Part shown: positions 1-8,874 of the stretch, piece after piece
Layout: the number at the start of each line of letters is the position of its first letter
How positions within the stretch are numbered: the first letter of the stretch is position 1
Assembly (NCBI RefSeq): GCF_049310025.1
Contig: NZ_JBJYKD010000011.1
Location: forward strand, 1-64,000
DNA: 64,000 nt
DNA from: JBJYKD01 sp049310025
Lineage (GTDB): Bacteria > Bacillota > Thermosediminibacteria > Thermosediminibacterales > Tepidanaerobacteraceae
Direction of reading: 5' to 3'
Notes under the pieces: model-generated
What the model saw: the letters and a program-made list of their open reading frames with translations, nothing else
Told to the model about the DNA's origin: nothing
Databases searched by the model: none
Program-made: the position numbers and the translations under genes

Positions 1-102
1 GGATCAGCTTTCTAATTACGCTTCCTTGCTTTTTGACATCTCTTCTTTGCCCTGGGATAACCTGCCCAGAAATAAAATGCTTTTGAACGAAACTATGGCA
101 CA

Positions 103-1074
103 TTACATTTTTTGACGATCACCCTTGCCTTCTATCAGTATCCTGTATGCATCATTCCTGGTTATTCCCAGTTCCCGGGCGGCTATCTTCAGGGCTTGGT
201 TTCTGCCGATTCCCATTGCGGCGTGTTCCTCCATTTTCGACTCGAGCAGCCTCCTGAGGCCGGCGGTGTCCAGCTCTGCTACATCGCCGCCGCTTGCGGC
301 GCCGTGCTGCCGTGCCGGGCCTTCCGGTCCGTTTTCAACCGGACCACTCCGGAATTTTGTCTGCCCCTCCCCGGCTTTCTCCATACCGTCAAACCCCCGG
401 CCCTCCACCACCAGCACCACCTCGCCCCGGGGGGGATCTTTTTCAAATCTTTCCAGAGCCTGGTCAATGGTCCCGCGGAAAAATTCTTCGTGGATCTTGG
501 TCATCTCCCGCGCGACGGCGATCCGGCGGTCCCCCAGGACCTCCCGCATGGCGTTCAAAGTCTTTATCAGACGGTGGGGAGCCTCGTACAGCACCATGGT
601 ACGCCTCTCGGCGGCAAGCTCCAGAAGCCTTTGCTTCCTCTCTCTGGTCTTTCTGGGCAAAAACCCCTCGAAGGCAAACCGCTCCGTAGAAAGGCCCGAC
701 GCCACCAGGGCGCATACGGCCGCCGCCGGGCCGGGCAGCGGCACCACTCTCACGCCGGCTTGCACCGCCAGGCGCACCAGGTCCTCCCCCGGGTCCGAAA
801 TCCCCGGGGTACCCGCATCGGTCACCAGGGCCACGCTCTTGCCCTGCTGAAGCAGTGAAATAATTTTCGGCCCTCTTTCTTTCTTGTTGTGTTCGTGGTA
901 GCTCAACACGGGGGTCTTTATCTCATAATGGTTGAGGAGTTTCCTGGTCACCCGCGTGTCCTCGGCGGCTATATAATCCGCCTCTTTTAAAATCTTGAGC
1001 GCCCTGAGCGTTATGTCCTCCAGGTTCCCTATGGGTGTGGGGCACAGATACAGGATGCCGGTATCCGGATGCAT
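103..1074 (-). CDS. rsmI: 16S rRNA (cytidine1402-2'-O)-methyltransferase RsmI
   Basis: RsmI 2'-O-methylates C1402 of 16S rRNA using S-adenosylmethionine in the cytoplasm. The 323-residue product starts like the family, with the tetrapyrrole-methylase-type N-terminus (LYLCPTPIGNLEDITLRALK), followed by AEDTRVTRKLL and the glycine-rich VTDAGTPGISDPG loop. I chose the ATG at 1074 because GGAGG lies just upstream; the open frame extends further but without family similarity. Compared with the usual 275-290 residues it is long: a Gly/Glu/Pro-rich linker of about 45 residues separates the methylase fold from the C-terminal helical segment (ITRNDAYRIL). It follows yabB with a 44-bp gap, the same order as in Bacillus (yabB-yazA-rsmI), but yazA is missing. 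Confidence 0.93.
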   Translation of the reverse strand: MHPDTGILYLCPTPIGNLEDITLRALKILKEADYIAAEDTRVTRKLLNHYEIKTPVLSYHEHNKKERGPKIISLLQQGKSVALVTDAGTPGISDPGEDLVRLAVQAGVRVVPLPGPAAAVCALVASGLSTERFAFEGFLPRKTRERKQRLLELAAERRTMVLYEAPHRLIKTLNAMREVLGDRRIAVAREMTKIHEEFFRGTIDQALERFEKDPPRGEVVLVVEGRGFDGMEKAGEGQTKFRSGPVENGPEGPARQHGAASGGDVAELDTAGLRRLLESKMEEHAAMGIGRNQALKIAARELGITRNDAYRILIEGKGDRQKM

Positions 1075-1118
1075 ACGGGTTCCTCCGTACAAGATGATAA
1101 AAAGCCATGGGAAAAATT

Positions 1119-1871
1119 CTAACTTTGAGCTTCGGCAAAATAAATATCGCAAATCTCCTTCGTATAGCTTCCGTCATCATTATATATCACCAGCGGCGGC
1201 AGAACTTTAATCCCCGGGCGGCCGCCCTTTCGGGCCATTACCAAAAAAAGATTGAATTCACGGTCCCTCCCGGGCTGGATTGGTCTCAGAAGCTTCGGTT
1301 CCAGAGCGTGATTTCTCAGTTCATATACGCAATCCACCAGGCGCACGGTGCGGTACACCATGTAAAACCTGCCGCCGAAGCAAAGAAGCTCCCCGGCGGC
1401 CTTTATCACGTCCGAAAGGGTCGCCGCCACCTCATGGCGGGCCAGGGCCGTTTCTCTTCGCGGGCTGATTTTGCCCTCGCCAAGCCTCATGTAAGGCGGG
1501 TTGGATACTGCCACCGAAAAACTCTCCTTCCCAAATATGCGCGGGGCCTCCTTAAGGTCGCCGCAGACTATTTTTATTCTGTCCTCCAGGCCGTTCATGG
1601 CAACACTGCGGCAGGCCCTTTCTGCCGCCTCTTCCACTATCTCGACGCCCACGATTTCCCTGGCGCCGGTCTTGGCCGAAAGCAGCAGGGGTATAACCCC
1701 GCTTCCCGTCCCCAGGTCGATTACCCTGTCCTTCGGCCCGGCTTTAACAAAATTTGAAAGGAGCACCGCGTCGATGGCGAAGCGGTAAGATTTTTCATCC
1801 TGTATTATCTTAAGCCCCCTGCACAGGAGGTCGTCAATCCTCTCGGTGGGAGATTTTAAAAAGTCTTCCAT
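1119..1871 (-). CDS. yabB: tRNA1(Val) (adenine37-N6)-methyltransferase family protein (YabB/TrmN6)
   Basis: A class I SAM-dependent methyltransferase of 250 residues. Motif I is DLGTGSGVIPLLL and motif IV is NPPY (SNPPYMRLGEG), the signature of N6-adenine methylation; the N-terminal IIQDEKSYRFAIDAVLLSNF matches the YabB/TrmN6 family, whose E. coli member modifies A37 of tRNA1(Val). It sits directly upstream of rsmI as in other Firmicutes. The Shine-Dalgarno before the ATG is weak. The 289 bp upstream (1872-2160) is AT-rich and I see no gene or clear promoter in it. The family is clear; the exact tRNA target in this organism is inference. Confidence 0.88.
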   Translation of the reverse strand: MEDFLKSPTERIDDLLCRGLKIIQDEKSYRFAIDAVLLSNFVKAGPKDRVIDLGTGSGVIPLLLSAKTGAREIVGVEIVEEAAERACRSVAMNGLEDRIKIVCGDLKEAPRIFGKESFSVAVSNPPYMRLGEGKISPRRETALARHEVAATLSDVIKAAGELLCFGGRFYMVYRTVRLVDCVYELRNHALEPKLLRPIQPGRDREFNLFLVMARKGGRPGIKVLPPLVIYNDDGSYTKEICDIYFAEAQS

Positions 1872-2160
1872 AACCGGAACACGCCTTTTTTAAGATGAGA
1901 AAATAAAAAAGCGTATCAAAAAACCGAAATATTTATTATCAGATATTTATTTTCCAATTTAAATATCATGCATGAAAAATAAACATGGATTAAGCTGGAA
2001 AAAATATATTTCACCCTTTTCCCCAGGCGCAACCAATAGACTTCAGGATATAATTTTTGATGTTTATTATTAAATCCATTATATCAAAAGGTTTTTGAGT
2101 TAACAATTTTCACGGGGAAAATAAAAAAAAAAAGCAGCCCCCATAAAGCACCGGACCTTT

Positions 2161-3975
2161 TTACGCCTTCACGCCGTTTACGGCATAAAACCCATCAAGA
2201 CCAAGCTCCCTCAATTTTTCCCGGGTTGGGATGCCATCAACGTCCCATCCCCGCAGAGCGTAATATTCGTCGAGGGCCCGTTCAAATTTATCCCGGGGCA
2301 AGCTCAAATGTTTTATCCCGTCACCGCCCGGCACCGGGAGAGGGTCTTCGAAAATCCTTACCGGCAGGGTGTCGTCTTTGCGGGACATGCCCTCCCGGGC
2401 GTTGAAAAGCCTTGTCAAATTCCATATCCTCTCGCCCACCTTTATATATTCCTCTTCGTTCAAATCAATCCCGGCGGAACACTTCAGGGCCTGCCTGACA
2501 TTACACATAATAATCGGCGCAAAGTCGCACACGATTAAGGAGTAGGCCGCTGCCCTCTCGTCCTGCACGTCTTTTACAAAGGCGGGCACGCCCTCGAAAC
2601 AGAACCTTTTGAGACGCCCGGCAAGTTCAGACGCTACGGTCCACGCCCGCTGGTGGCAGGCGCCCCGGTCCGAAGTGGCGTAGGCCAGGGCCATGCCCCA
2701 GGAACTCCTGGGTTCATATCCCGGAATCTCCATGCCTTTTACGTGCATGGCAAACTTTTCGGCATCACGGCCGATTTTCCTGGCGGCTTCCCTGACACCG
2801 TCCGCCAGTATGTCGCCTATCCCCCGCCTGTAGGCGATGTTTCTAATCAGCTCCCTTTGCCCCTTAGCGTCACCGAAATCGGGCATGTTTCTTAAAATCC
2901 CCTTTTCGCCGCATTCCATGGCAAAGCCCACCACATTACCGGCGGAAATGGCATCCAGCCCCAGATTGTTGCACAGCATAAGGGCCTTCGCAACATCCTC
3001 CATGGTTTTTATCCCGTTGTCGCTGCCGAGAAGGGCTATGTCCTCATACTCCACCTTTACCGGCCCTTCTCCGATATGAATTTTTTTCCCGCATCTTATG
3101 GGGCAATTAAAACAGGTCACATCTTTCTTCTCGAGACCGCACAGGTAACCGGCGTAAAGCCTTTCGGCGTTTTCCATAAACCCGGCCCGGAAATTCCGGG
3201 TCGGAAGTATGCCGTGCCGGTTCATGGGCTCCACCCAGTAGGATGTGCCGAAGCGGGTCCTGTTGGGTATAAAGGTATTTTCTTTTATCACCTGCAGGGC
3301 GGTGGCTGCCGCGGCTCGAAGTCCTTCTTCATCCACGACTTGTATTTTTCCGGTGCCTTTAACGGCGACGGCCTTCAAATTTTTTGACCCCATAACAGCC
3401 CCGAGGCCGGCCCTGGCGGCTATCCCCGCTCTGGAAGCGTCGCCGTCTTTGTCCATCATTATGGCGGCGAATTTGACCAGATTTTCTCCTGCAGGGCCTA
3501 TACACGCCACCCGGGCTTTTGCATCGGTTTCTTTCCTTATCCGTCGGACGGTTTCATCCACGGGAAGACCCTGGATTTCTCCGGCGTCTTTAAATTCAAC
3601 CCCGCCGCCGCTTATCCAGACGTACCGGGGACTTTTGCTGCGGCCGGTTATAATTAACCCGTCGTATCCGGCCCTTCTGAGTTCCGGCCCGAAGTAGCCG
3701 CCGAAGTGGGAATCGGCAAAAGTCCCGGTAAGCGGTGACTTTGAAACGACCACCGACCTTCCCGAAGTGGGAAAAAAGGTGCCGGTAAGGGGGCCGGTCA
3801 AAAACATCAGGGGATTGGCGGGAGAAAGCGGGTCTTCCCCGCCTTTCAAAGTTGTGTAAAGCAAATATGCGCCGAGCCCCTTACCGCCTATAAAGGCACG
3901 AATTACAGAAAAATCCACTTTATGTACCGAATAAGTTTCTTCGGTCAAATTTATGGCAAGTATTTTTCCGAACAT
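2161..3975 (-). CDS. aor: tungsten-dependent aldehyde:ferredoxin oxidoreductase
   Basis: Oxidises aldehydes to carboxylates with ferredoxin as acceptor, using a bis-pyranopterin tungsten cofactor and one [4Fe-4S] cluster. The 604-residue protein is full length and collinear with the family: N-terminal beta-domain with GGKGLGAYLL, then PTSGRSVVVSKSPLTGTFADSHFGG, and cluster ligands C288, C291 and C295 (CFNCPIRC), the same numbering as in the Pyrococcus furiosus enzyme; the fourth ligand is probably C482 in LIVCDF. It follows the symporter gene by 18 bp, so both probably share a transcript. Its place in an amino-acid catabolic cluster suggests removal of an aldehyde intermediate; that role is inference. 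A T-rich stretch follows the gene, but no convincing terminator stem. Confidence 0.93.
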   Translation of the reverse strand: MFGKILAINLTEETYSVHKVDFSVIRAFIGGKGLGAYLLYTTLKGGEDPLSPANPLMFLTGPLTGTFFPTSGRSVVVSKSPLTGTFADSHFGGYFGPELRRAGYDGLIITGRSKSPRYVWISGGGVEFKDAGEIQGLPVDETVRRIRKETDAKARVACIGPAGENLVKFAAIMMDKDGDASRAGIAARAGLGAVMGSKNLKAVAVKGTGKIQVVDEEGLRAAAATALQVIKENTFIPNRTRFGTSYWVEPMNRHGILPTRNFRAGFMENAERLYAGYLCGLEKKDVTCFNCPIRCGKKIHIGEGPVKVEYEDIALLGSDNGIKTMEDVAKALMLCNNLGLDAISAGNVVGFAMECGEKGILRNMPDFGDAKGQRELIRNIAYRRGIGDILADGVREAARKIGRDAEKFAMHVKGMEIPGYEPRSSWGMALAYATSDRGACHQRAWTVASELAGRLKRFCFEGVPAFVKDVQDERAAAYSLIVCDFAPIIMCNVRQALKCSAGIDLNEEEYIKVGERIWNLTRLFNAREGMSRKDDTLPVRIFEDPLPVPGGDGIKHLSLPRDKFERALDEYYALRGWDVDGIPTREKLRELGLDGFYAVNGVKA

Positions 3976-3993
3976 TTATCCTTCACACCTCGT

Positions 3994-5427
3994 CTAAAGG
4001 CAAGTTTCCACAGGTTTACCGGCATCCGGCGCCACAAGGGAAACCGTCACCGCCACCGCCGCCGCTATCACCACCCCCCAGAGAATGCCCATTTTAGACA
4101 GGGAAATTGCGGCTCCCGATATGATTCCCGACCGGGCCCCCCAGGCGGAAAGCCTGCTGTTTTTCACACCCATGGTGAAGGGTTTGCTCCTATCCCTCTT
4201 CCATACCAATCCTACAAGCAGCACAGGCACTATTCCGCCGCCCGCCATGGTGTAGGCTTTGGAAAAGAGCCCTATGATGCTGGAGGCGTATATAGCCGCC
4301 AGGGTTGAAAAAACTCCCACCAGAACTGTGAGTAGTTTTGCATAAAGCACCAGTTCCCTGTCGCTCTTGCCCGGAGCAAAAGGTTTTATGAGGTCATTGA
4401 CGAGTATGACGGCGGCGGAATTCAGGTTGGAGTCGGCACTGGACATGGCCGCCGCCAGGATCAACGTAAAGACTACCGCCAGCACCCAGGTGGGCGTATA
4501 ATTCATCATGAGCCAGGGCATGGCCTGGTTGGGGTCTTCCAGGGCCGGATTTAGCGCCTTTGTGACAATACCCACCATGGCCGTCAGGCTTACGAAAACA
4601 ACGGCAGCAATACCGCTGACCAGCATCCCGTTCCTGGCGGTGCTTGAGTCTCTGGCGGCAAAGCACCTCTGCCAGTATATCTGGGCGGCGAGAATCCCGA
4701 AACAGCCTGTAACGAAATTTTTAAGGATGACGGCAAAGGGTACGTTATGCAGGGTTCCGAGCTCCGCCGCCCCCACTTCGGCCAGCTTTTGCTGCAGGAC
4801 GCTTATGGAAAAATTTACCGGAGCAAATGCGTATCCATAAAATATAAAGGCGAATACCACTACGATGATGCCCTGCAGAAGGTCCGTCCACACCACCGAA
4901 TAAATGCCTCCAAGGAAGGTGTAGACGATGAAGACCGCATTGAAAAGCATAATAATGGGGATGGGGTTGGCGCCGGTAAATGTGGCGAAAATATCGCCCA
5001 GGCCCTTGCCCTGACCACCCACCCAGGCTATCATGATGCTGGCGGTAAGCACCCCTACCAGGGCTCTCGTGAATTTATCCCTCACCAGCAGGTCGTCCAT
5101 CATTTCGGAAAGGGTGTTATAGGTAAATCTTCCCGCCAGACCGGCGAAAATCAGGGCGAATATTATTTTGGACCCCTGTTCTCCGAAAACAAACGGTATA
5201 TCCACAAGCCCTATTTTGTAGCCCTGGGCGGCATGGCCGATAAAGTTGCCCGCCCCCATAATCGTGGCTATATCGGTAAAAAGAATGAGATACAGCGGAA
5301 GGGTCCCGCCGGCTATGGCATAATTGGAAAAGCTCTGGCCGGCGGAATCTTGAACCCTAAAAGATATCCACAGGAAAATGCCGCAGAAAACAATGGTAAT
5401 AAGCCACACAATTGTGCTAAGATTCAT
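3994..5427 (-). CDS. sodium:solute symporter (SSF family)
   Basis: A 477-residue polytopic membrane protein of the PutP/PanF-type sodium:solute symporter family, with about 13 hydrophobic segments. The segment GGIYSVVWTDLLQG near residue 175 is the family signature, and AAAMSSADSNLNSAA near residue 330 is a conserved loop that contributes to the Na+ site. The start is set by AAGGAG upstream of the ATG. It lies between the DapA-like remnant and aor, downstream of a flavoprotein gene with a sigma-54 promoter, so it probably imports the substrate of the pathway. Family members carry proline, pantothenate, sugars or carboxylates; the actual substrate cannot be told. Confidence 0.88.
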   Translation of the reverse strand: MNLSTIVWLITIVFCGIFLWISFRVQDSAGQSFSNYAIAGGTLPLYLILFTDIATIMGAGNFIGHAAQGYKIGLVDIPFVFGEQGSKIIFALIFAGLAGRFTYNTLSEMMDDLLVRDKFTRALVGVLTASIMIAWVGGQGKGLGDIFATFTGANPIPIIMLFNAVFIVYTFLGGIYSVVWTDLLQGIIVVVFAFIFYGYAFAPVNFSISVLQQKLAEVGAAELGTLHNVPFAVILKNFVTGCFGILAAQIYWQRCFAARDSSTARNGMLVSGIAAVVFVSLTAMVGIVTKALNPALEDPNQAMPWLMMNYTPTWVLAVVFTLILAAAMSSADSNLNSAAVILVNDLIKPFAPGKSDRELVLYAKLLTVLVGVFSTLAAIYASSIIGLFSKAYTMAGGGIVPVLLVGLVWKRDRSKPFTMGVKNSRLSAWGARSGIISGAAISLSKMGILWGVVIAAAVAVTVSLVAPDAGKPVETCL

Positions 5428-5557
5428 GATTTCACTCCTTTTTCTGAAAAATTAATATCTCGAGGGAATTACATATTTCCCCCACACCACCATCACTTAC
5501 AGCGTTAAGCAGGATTACGTCACTGCAGTCACTTAAGACTGAGAGACAAGCCCAAGT

Positions 5558-5749
5558 TCAGTCAGTAAATCCTGCAATAGGACTCGGGTTTTTTGGCAGG
5601 CCCGCCAGGTGAGAGGCCACACCGATGACCCCCTCGGCCCCCGGGGCGAGCATGGGAAGGGTCAGACTGTCGTCACCGCTGCAGGCGGCAAGGTCCGGCG
5701 CCAGAACCCTGGTCTCTTGCCGGTTTTTCAAACGGCGTTGCCATGGCAA
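5558..5749 (-). pseudogene. remnant of a dihydrodipicolinate synthase/N-acetylneuraminate lyase (DapA) family gene
   Basis: A 63-codon open frame whose middle part (GDDSLTLPMLAPGAEGVIGV followed by ASHLAG) matches the DapA-family segment usually near residues 185-225 (SGDDALTLPMLALGGKGVISVTSN). Sequence on either side does not continue the (beta/alpha)8 fold and neither the Schiff-base lysine nor the catalytic tyrosine region is present, so this is an internal fragment of a decayed gene, not a small protein. It overlaps the 3' end of the flavoprotein gene by 22 bp. DapA-family enzymes in this context include pyrroline-4-hydroxy-2-carboxylate deaminase of the hydroxyproline pathway; which member this was is not known. 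Confidence 0.7.
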
Positions 5750-6945
5750 TTATGACTCTGCCGAAATCCATTGATATCCATGCCCTTAAATCTTTCCAGC
5801 GATAGTTTCGAAATATCCATGTCCGCCGGAAGGCGCTCTCCTGCAATGATTTCCGAAACGATCTTACCGGTGATGGGCGAAAGGGCTATGCCGTCCCCCT
5901 CATGGCCGGCGGCCATTATAAATCCTTTCACCCCTTCCACCGCTCCAAGAATGGGAAGCCCGTCGGGGGTGTAGGGCCTCAGGCCCGCAAAACTCCGGAT
6001 TATGCTGACATCCTTCAGGGCCGGGACCAGGGCCGCAGCGTGTTTCAATATGGCCCGCAGGGCCCTGTGGGTGGTCTTCCTGTTATAGCCAGCAAATTCT
6101 CTCGTACCGCCGATAAGCAGATTCCCGTTTTCCGTCTGTCCCAGGGAAAGGCCCACCCCCAGTCCGGCGTCCTCGCCGCGCCCCAGAAGGTCCGGCCTGA
6201 ACTTGGCTGTTAAGTAGCGGGCGCAGTTGACATCCCCGCGGATCAAAGGAGCCACGGGCTCGGTTACCACAATCTGGCCCCGCCTGGGGACTATGGGGAT
6301 ATCCACGCCCACCATGCGCCCGATGTGCGGGGCATATACCCCGCAGGCGTTTACCACAACCCGCGTCGTTATCTCCCCTTCGGAAGTAATTACCGAATGA
6401 ACTCTGCCATTTTCAACCCTTATGCCCTTAACTTCGGTGTGTAAAAAAATCCTGGCCCCGTTATTTTCGGCGGCCCTTTTAAAAGCCAGCGTCAGGTAAA
6501 TGGGATTTACCTCCCCGTCCAGGGGGCTGTAGGTGGAGCCTTCTATGTCTTTTGATAAGGCCGGCTGTCTTTCCAGGGCTTTTCCCCTATCCAGAAGTTC
6601 CACCTCAAGGCCTATGCTCTTTTGCCTGGAAACGAATTCCCTCATCACCTCCCACTGCTGTGGCGTCTGGATTACAATCATTCCGCCGTTATTTCTGTAG
6701 TGTATGTCTATGTCAAATTCCTTCTGAAGGTCCGGGAAAAGCTTTATGCTCTCCAGAGCCAGCTTTAAATGCAGCCCCGGGTTCTTGGACTGGAGCAGAA
6801 CCGCTTTGTCGCAGGCACCTGAAGTTCCCGAGGCAATATCCTCCCTTTCGACAAGGGCTACTTTAAAGCCTTTTTTTGCCGCATAATAGGCTACAGAACA
6901 GCCTATAACGCCCCCGCCGATCACTACCACGTCTGACGACCGCAT
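5728..6945 (-). CDS. FAD-dependent oxidoreductase of the DAO family (amino-acid dehydrogenase, second copy)
   Basis: A 405-residue flavoprotein with an N-terminal dinucleotide-binding motif (VVIGGGVIGCSVAYYAAKKG) and the C-terminal DAO signature FAGLRPYTPDGLPILG followed by AAGHEGDGIALSP. It resembles sarcosine/proline/hydroxyproline dehydrogenase beta subunits that feed electrons to partner subunits. It is clearly paralogous to the flavoprotein at 9913-11094, sharing long identical stretches, but here the electron-transfer subunits are not adjacent. The tail after SLERF (from about residue 387) differs from the paralogue and runs into the DapA-like remnant, which suggests a deletion at the 3' end. 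A near-consensus sigma-54 promoter lies about 60 bp upstream of the ATG, which has a GAAAGGGG ribosome site. Confidence 0.87.
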   Translation of the reverse strand: MRSSDVVVIGGGVIGCSVAYYAAKKGFKVALVEREDIASGTSGACDKAVLLQSKNPGLHLKLALESIKLFPDLQKEFDIDIHYRNNGGMIVIQTPQQWEVMREFVSRQKSIGLEVELLDRGKALERQPALSKDIEGSTYSPLDGEVNPIYLTLAFKRAAENNGARIFLHTEVKGIRVENGRVHSVITSEGEITTRVVVNACGVYAPHIGRMVGVDIPIVPRRGQIVVTEPVAPLIRGDVNCARYLTAKFRPDLLGRGEDAGLGVGLSLGQTENGNLLIGGTREFAGYNRKTTHRALRAILKHAAALVPALKDVSIIRSFAGLRPYTPDGLPILGAVEGVKGFIMAAGHEGDGIALSPITGKIVSEIIAGERLPADMDISKLSLERFKGMDINGFRQSHNCHGNAV

Positions 6946-7006
6946 CGGATTACCCCTTTCAGTTGGGTGAAGAATTTTTCAGATCAAATTTTTTTGGTTT
7001 AAATAA

Positions 7007-7022
7007 TGCAAGTCTCATGCCA
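7007..7022 (-). promoter_or_regulatory. sigma-54 (RpoN) promoter of the flavoprotein-symporter-aor operon
   Basis: Read on the minus strand the element is TGGCATGAGACTTGCA, matching the -24/-12 consensus TGGCAYR-N4-TTGCW at every defined position, with the invariant GG and GC separated by 10 bp. The predicted start is near 6995, giving a leader of about 50 nt before the ATG at 6945. The sigma-54 activator gene is the next gene upstream, so it is the likely regulator. Confidence 0.85.
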
Positions 7023-7176
7023 AAAAGAAATACCGCAGGTAAAGCGGCAGACAGGGGTTGAATTCCAAATTTTATAACTTCCCGCGGGCGGTTTCAATTG
7101 AATTTTTTTAAAAAATGCGGTTCCGGTGTTTCCAGAAATTTGAGGATGGTTTCTAAAAATTAAAAATCCGGGCGGT

Positions 7177-8874
7177 TCACACCCGGATATCGTATTTTTT
7201 TATTTTGTTGTAGAGAGTGGCCAGAGAAATTTTCAAAACTTCCGCCGCCTTTTTTTTGCCCTCCACTCCGGTGCCGTACTCTTCCAGAGCTTTTTTTATC
7301 AACCGCCTTTCCATTTCCTCCAGAGAAATCACGCCGGCCCCAGCCTGCATGTCCCTCTGAAGCCGGTCAAAATAGGGCAGCAGCAGTTCTTCGGTGATCC
7401 ACTCTCCGTCTGCCATAAGCACCGTGCGCTCCAGGATGTTCATGAGTTCGCGGACATTGCCGGGCCAGTGATAGGAGAGCAGCATTTGCTTGGCACCGTC
7501 GGTGAGGCCTTTGATGTTTTTGCAAAATTTGCGGTTGAAATTCCTTAAATACACCTGCGTCAGGGGCATGATGTCTTCTTTTCTCTCTCTGAGGGGTGGA
7601 ATGTGAATATTTATTACATTCAACCTGAAATATAGATCTTCCCGGAATTTCCCCTGCTGTATAAGCTCCTGCAGATCCCGATTCGTGGCGGAAATGATCC
7701 TAACGTCGATTTTTACGGGGCGTGTGCCGCCGATGCGCTCTATTTCCCGTTCCTGAAGAACCCTTAAAAGCTTTGCCTGGAGCACGGGGCTCATGTCTCC
7801 TATCTCATCCAGGAAAATGCTGCCTCCCGAGGCCAGTTCAAATTTTCCCAGTTTCAACCGGTTCGCGCCGGTGAAGGCTCCCGCCTCGTAACCAAAAAGC
7901 TCGCTTTCCAGCAGGTTTTCCGGGATGGCGGCACAGTTCACCTTGATGAAGGGCCTGTCCCGCCGGGTACTTTCCGCGTGAATGGCATTGGCAAATATTT
8001 CCTTGCCCGTGCCGGTCTCGCCGGTTATCAGGATGGTGGAGTCCTCTCGGGCGGCCTTTCTTGCGAGATTTATCACATTCTTCATCTTCTCGCTCTCGCA
8101 CACGATATCCTCAAATTTACCCCGGCCCTCGTTCAATTTTTTAATTTCGTCTTTTAAACCGTTAATGATGGAATTGGAGTGTTTCAGCTGTTCGGTAAGT
8201 TTGACAACATCCGTGATGTCCTGAAAAACCACTACAGCTCCCGTCATCTTACCGTCCACGATGATGGGTGCGGCATTGGATATGACTTCTGCACTAGACC
8301 CCACGGCTTTGTTTCTTTTGCCTGTACACGGCCTGCCCGTCCTGAGCACCTCCACCAGGGCGCCGTCAGGGGATACCTCAAATACGTTTTTGCCTATTCG
8401 CTCCTCGGCGGGTATTCCGGTGATTCTGGTAAATCCCTGATTCACATATTGTATGACTCCATCCCTGTCCACCATCTGAATGCCCTCCTGGGCAGAATTT
8501 AATATGATGGACAGCTTTTCTTTTATCTCCTTTATCTCCAAAAGTTGTTTCCTCTCGTGGATGACGGTAAGCATTATGCTTGCAGCCCTGCCCTCCACAA
8601 GAGCGGCGGTGGGGGGTAGAGCCTCCCGGAGGCCCCTGGCCACAGTCTCGTCGCCGGTCATCTCGAAAACCACGTCCGGATCGCAGTCGCCGAGCAGTCG
8701 CTCAAAACTCTCAAAGCACTTTATCCCCCGCCGGCGGGCGATTTTCATGCCCGGCGCCTGAGGATTGATGTCGGCCACCCCCACTATCTCGATGTTTTCA
8801 AAATCCTTGAAGGCCTCCATCAAGGCCATCCCGCCTTTGCCGGCTCCTATGATGCCGACTTTTAATTTTTGCAC
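7177..8874 (-). CDS. sigma-54-dependent transcriptional activator with N-terminal Rossmann domain and PAS domain
   Basis: A 565-residue enhancer-binding protein. Order of parts: a NAD(P)-type Rossmann domain (GIIGAGKGGMALME, residues 7-20, followed by VGVADINPQAPGMKIA and a strand-turn pattern like dehydrogenase/reductase N-domains); a PAS domain (about 120-225, MVDRDGVIQYVNQGFTRITG); the AAA+ domain with Walker A GETGTGKE (285-292), the sigma-54 contact loop GAFTGA (332-337) and Walker B FLDEIGD (354-360); and a C-terminal Fis-type helix-turn-helix (KKKAAEVLKISLATLYNKIK). The GTG start has GGGAGG upstream. It sits between two gene sets with sigma-54 promoter elements and presumably activates both. 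The Rossmann domain as sensor of a dinucleotide or a pathway intermediate is inference. Confidence 0.92.
   Translation of the reverse strand: MQKLKVGIIGAGKGGMALMEAFKDFENIEIVGVADINPQAPGMKIARRRGIKCFESFERLLGDCDPDVVFEMTGDETVARGLREALPPTAALVEGRAASIMLTVIHERKQLLEIKEIKEKLSIILNSAQEGIQMVDRDGVIQYVNQGFTRITGIPAEERIGKNVFEVSPDGALVEVLRTGRPCTGKRNKAVGSSAEVISNAAPIIVDGKMTGAVVVFQDITDVVKLTEQLKHSNSIINGLKDEIKKLNEGRGKFEDIVCESEKMKNVINLARKAAREDSTILITGETGTGKEIFANAIHAESTRRDRPFIKVNCAAIPENLLESELFGYEAGAFTGANRLKLGKFELASGGSIFLDEIGDMSPVLQAKLLRVLQEREIERIGGTRPVKIDVRIISATNRDLQELIQQGKFREDLYFRLNVINIHIPPLRERKEDIMPLTQVYLRNFNRKFCKNIKGLTDGAKQMLLSYHWPGNVRELMNILERTVLMADGEWITEELLLPYFDRLQRDMQAGAGVISLEEMERRLIKKALEEYGTGVEGKKKAAEVLKISLATLYNKIKKYDIRV

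Noticed and set aside
1..102. A gene at the left edge of the window
   Set aside because: Only a frame of a few codons is present after rsmI; nothing that can be supported.
2100..2160. Possible terminator after aor
   Set aside because: There is a run of eleven T on the minus strand but no stable stem before it.
4747..5508. 253-codon open frame on the plus strand opposite the symporter gene
   Set aside because: Composition-driven antisense frame; the minus-strand product has clear symporter motifs.
7119..7133. Upstream activator site shared by the two sigma-54 promoters
   Set aside because: A loose CCGG/GTTCC similarity with 13384-13396, but the second copy is too close to its promoter and the match is weak.
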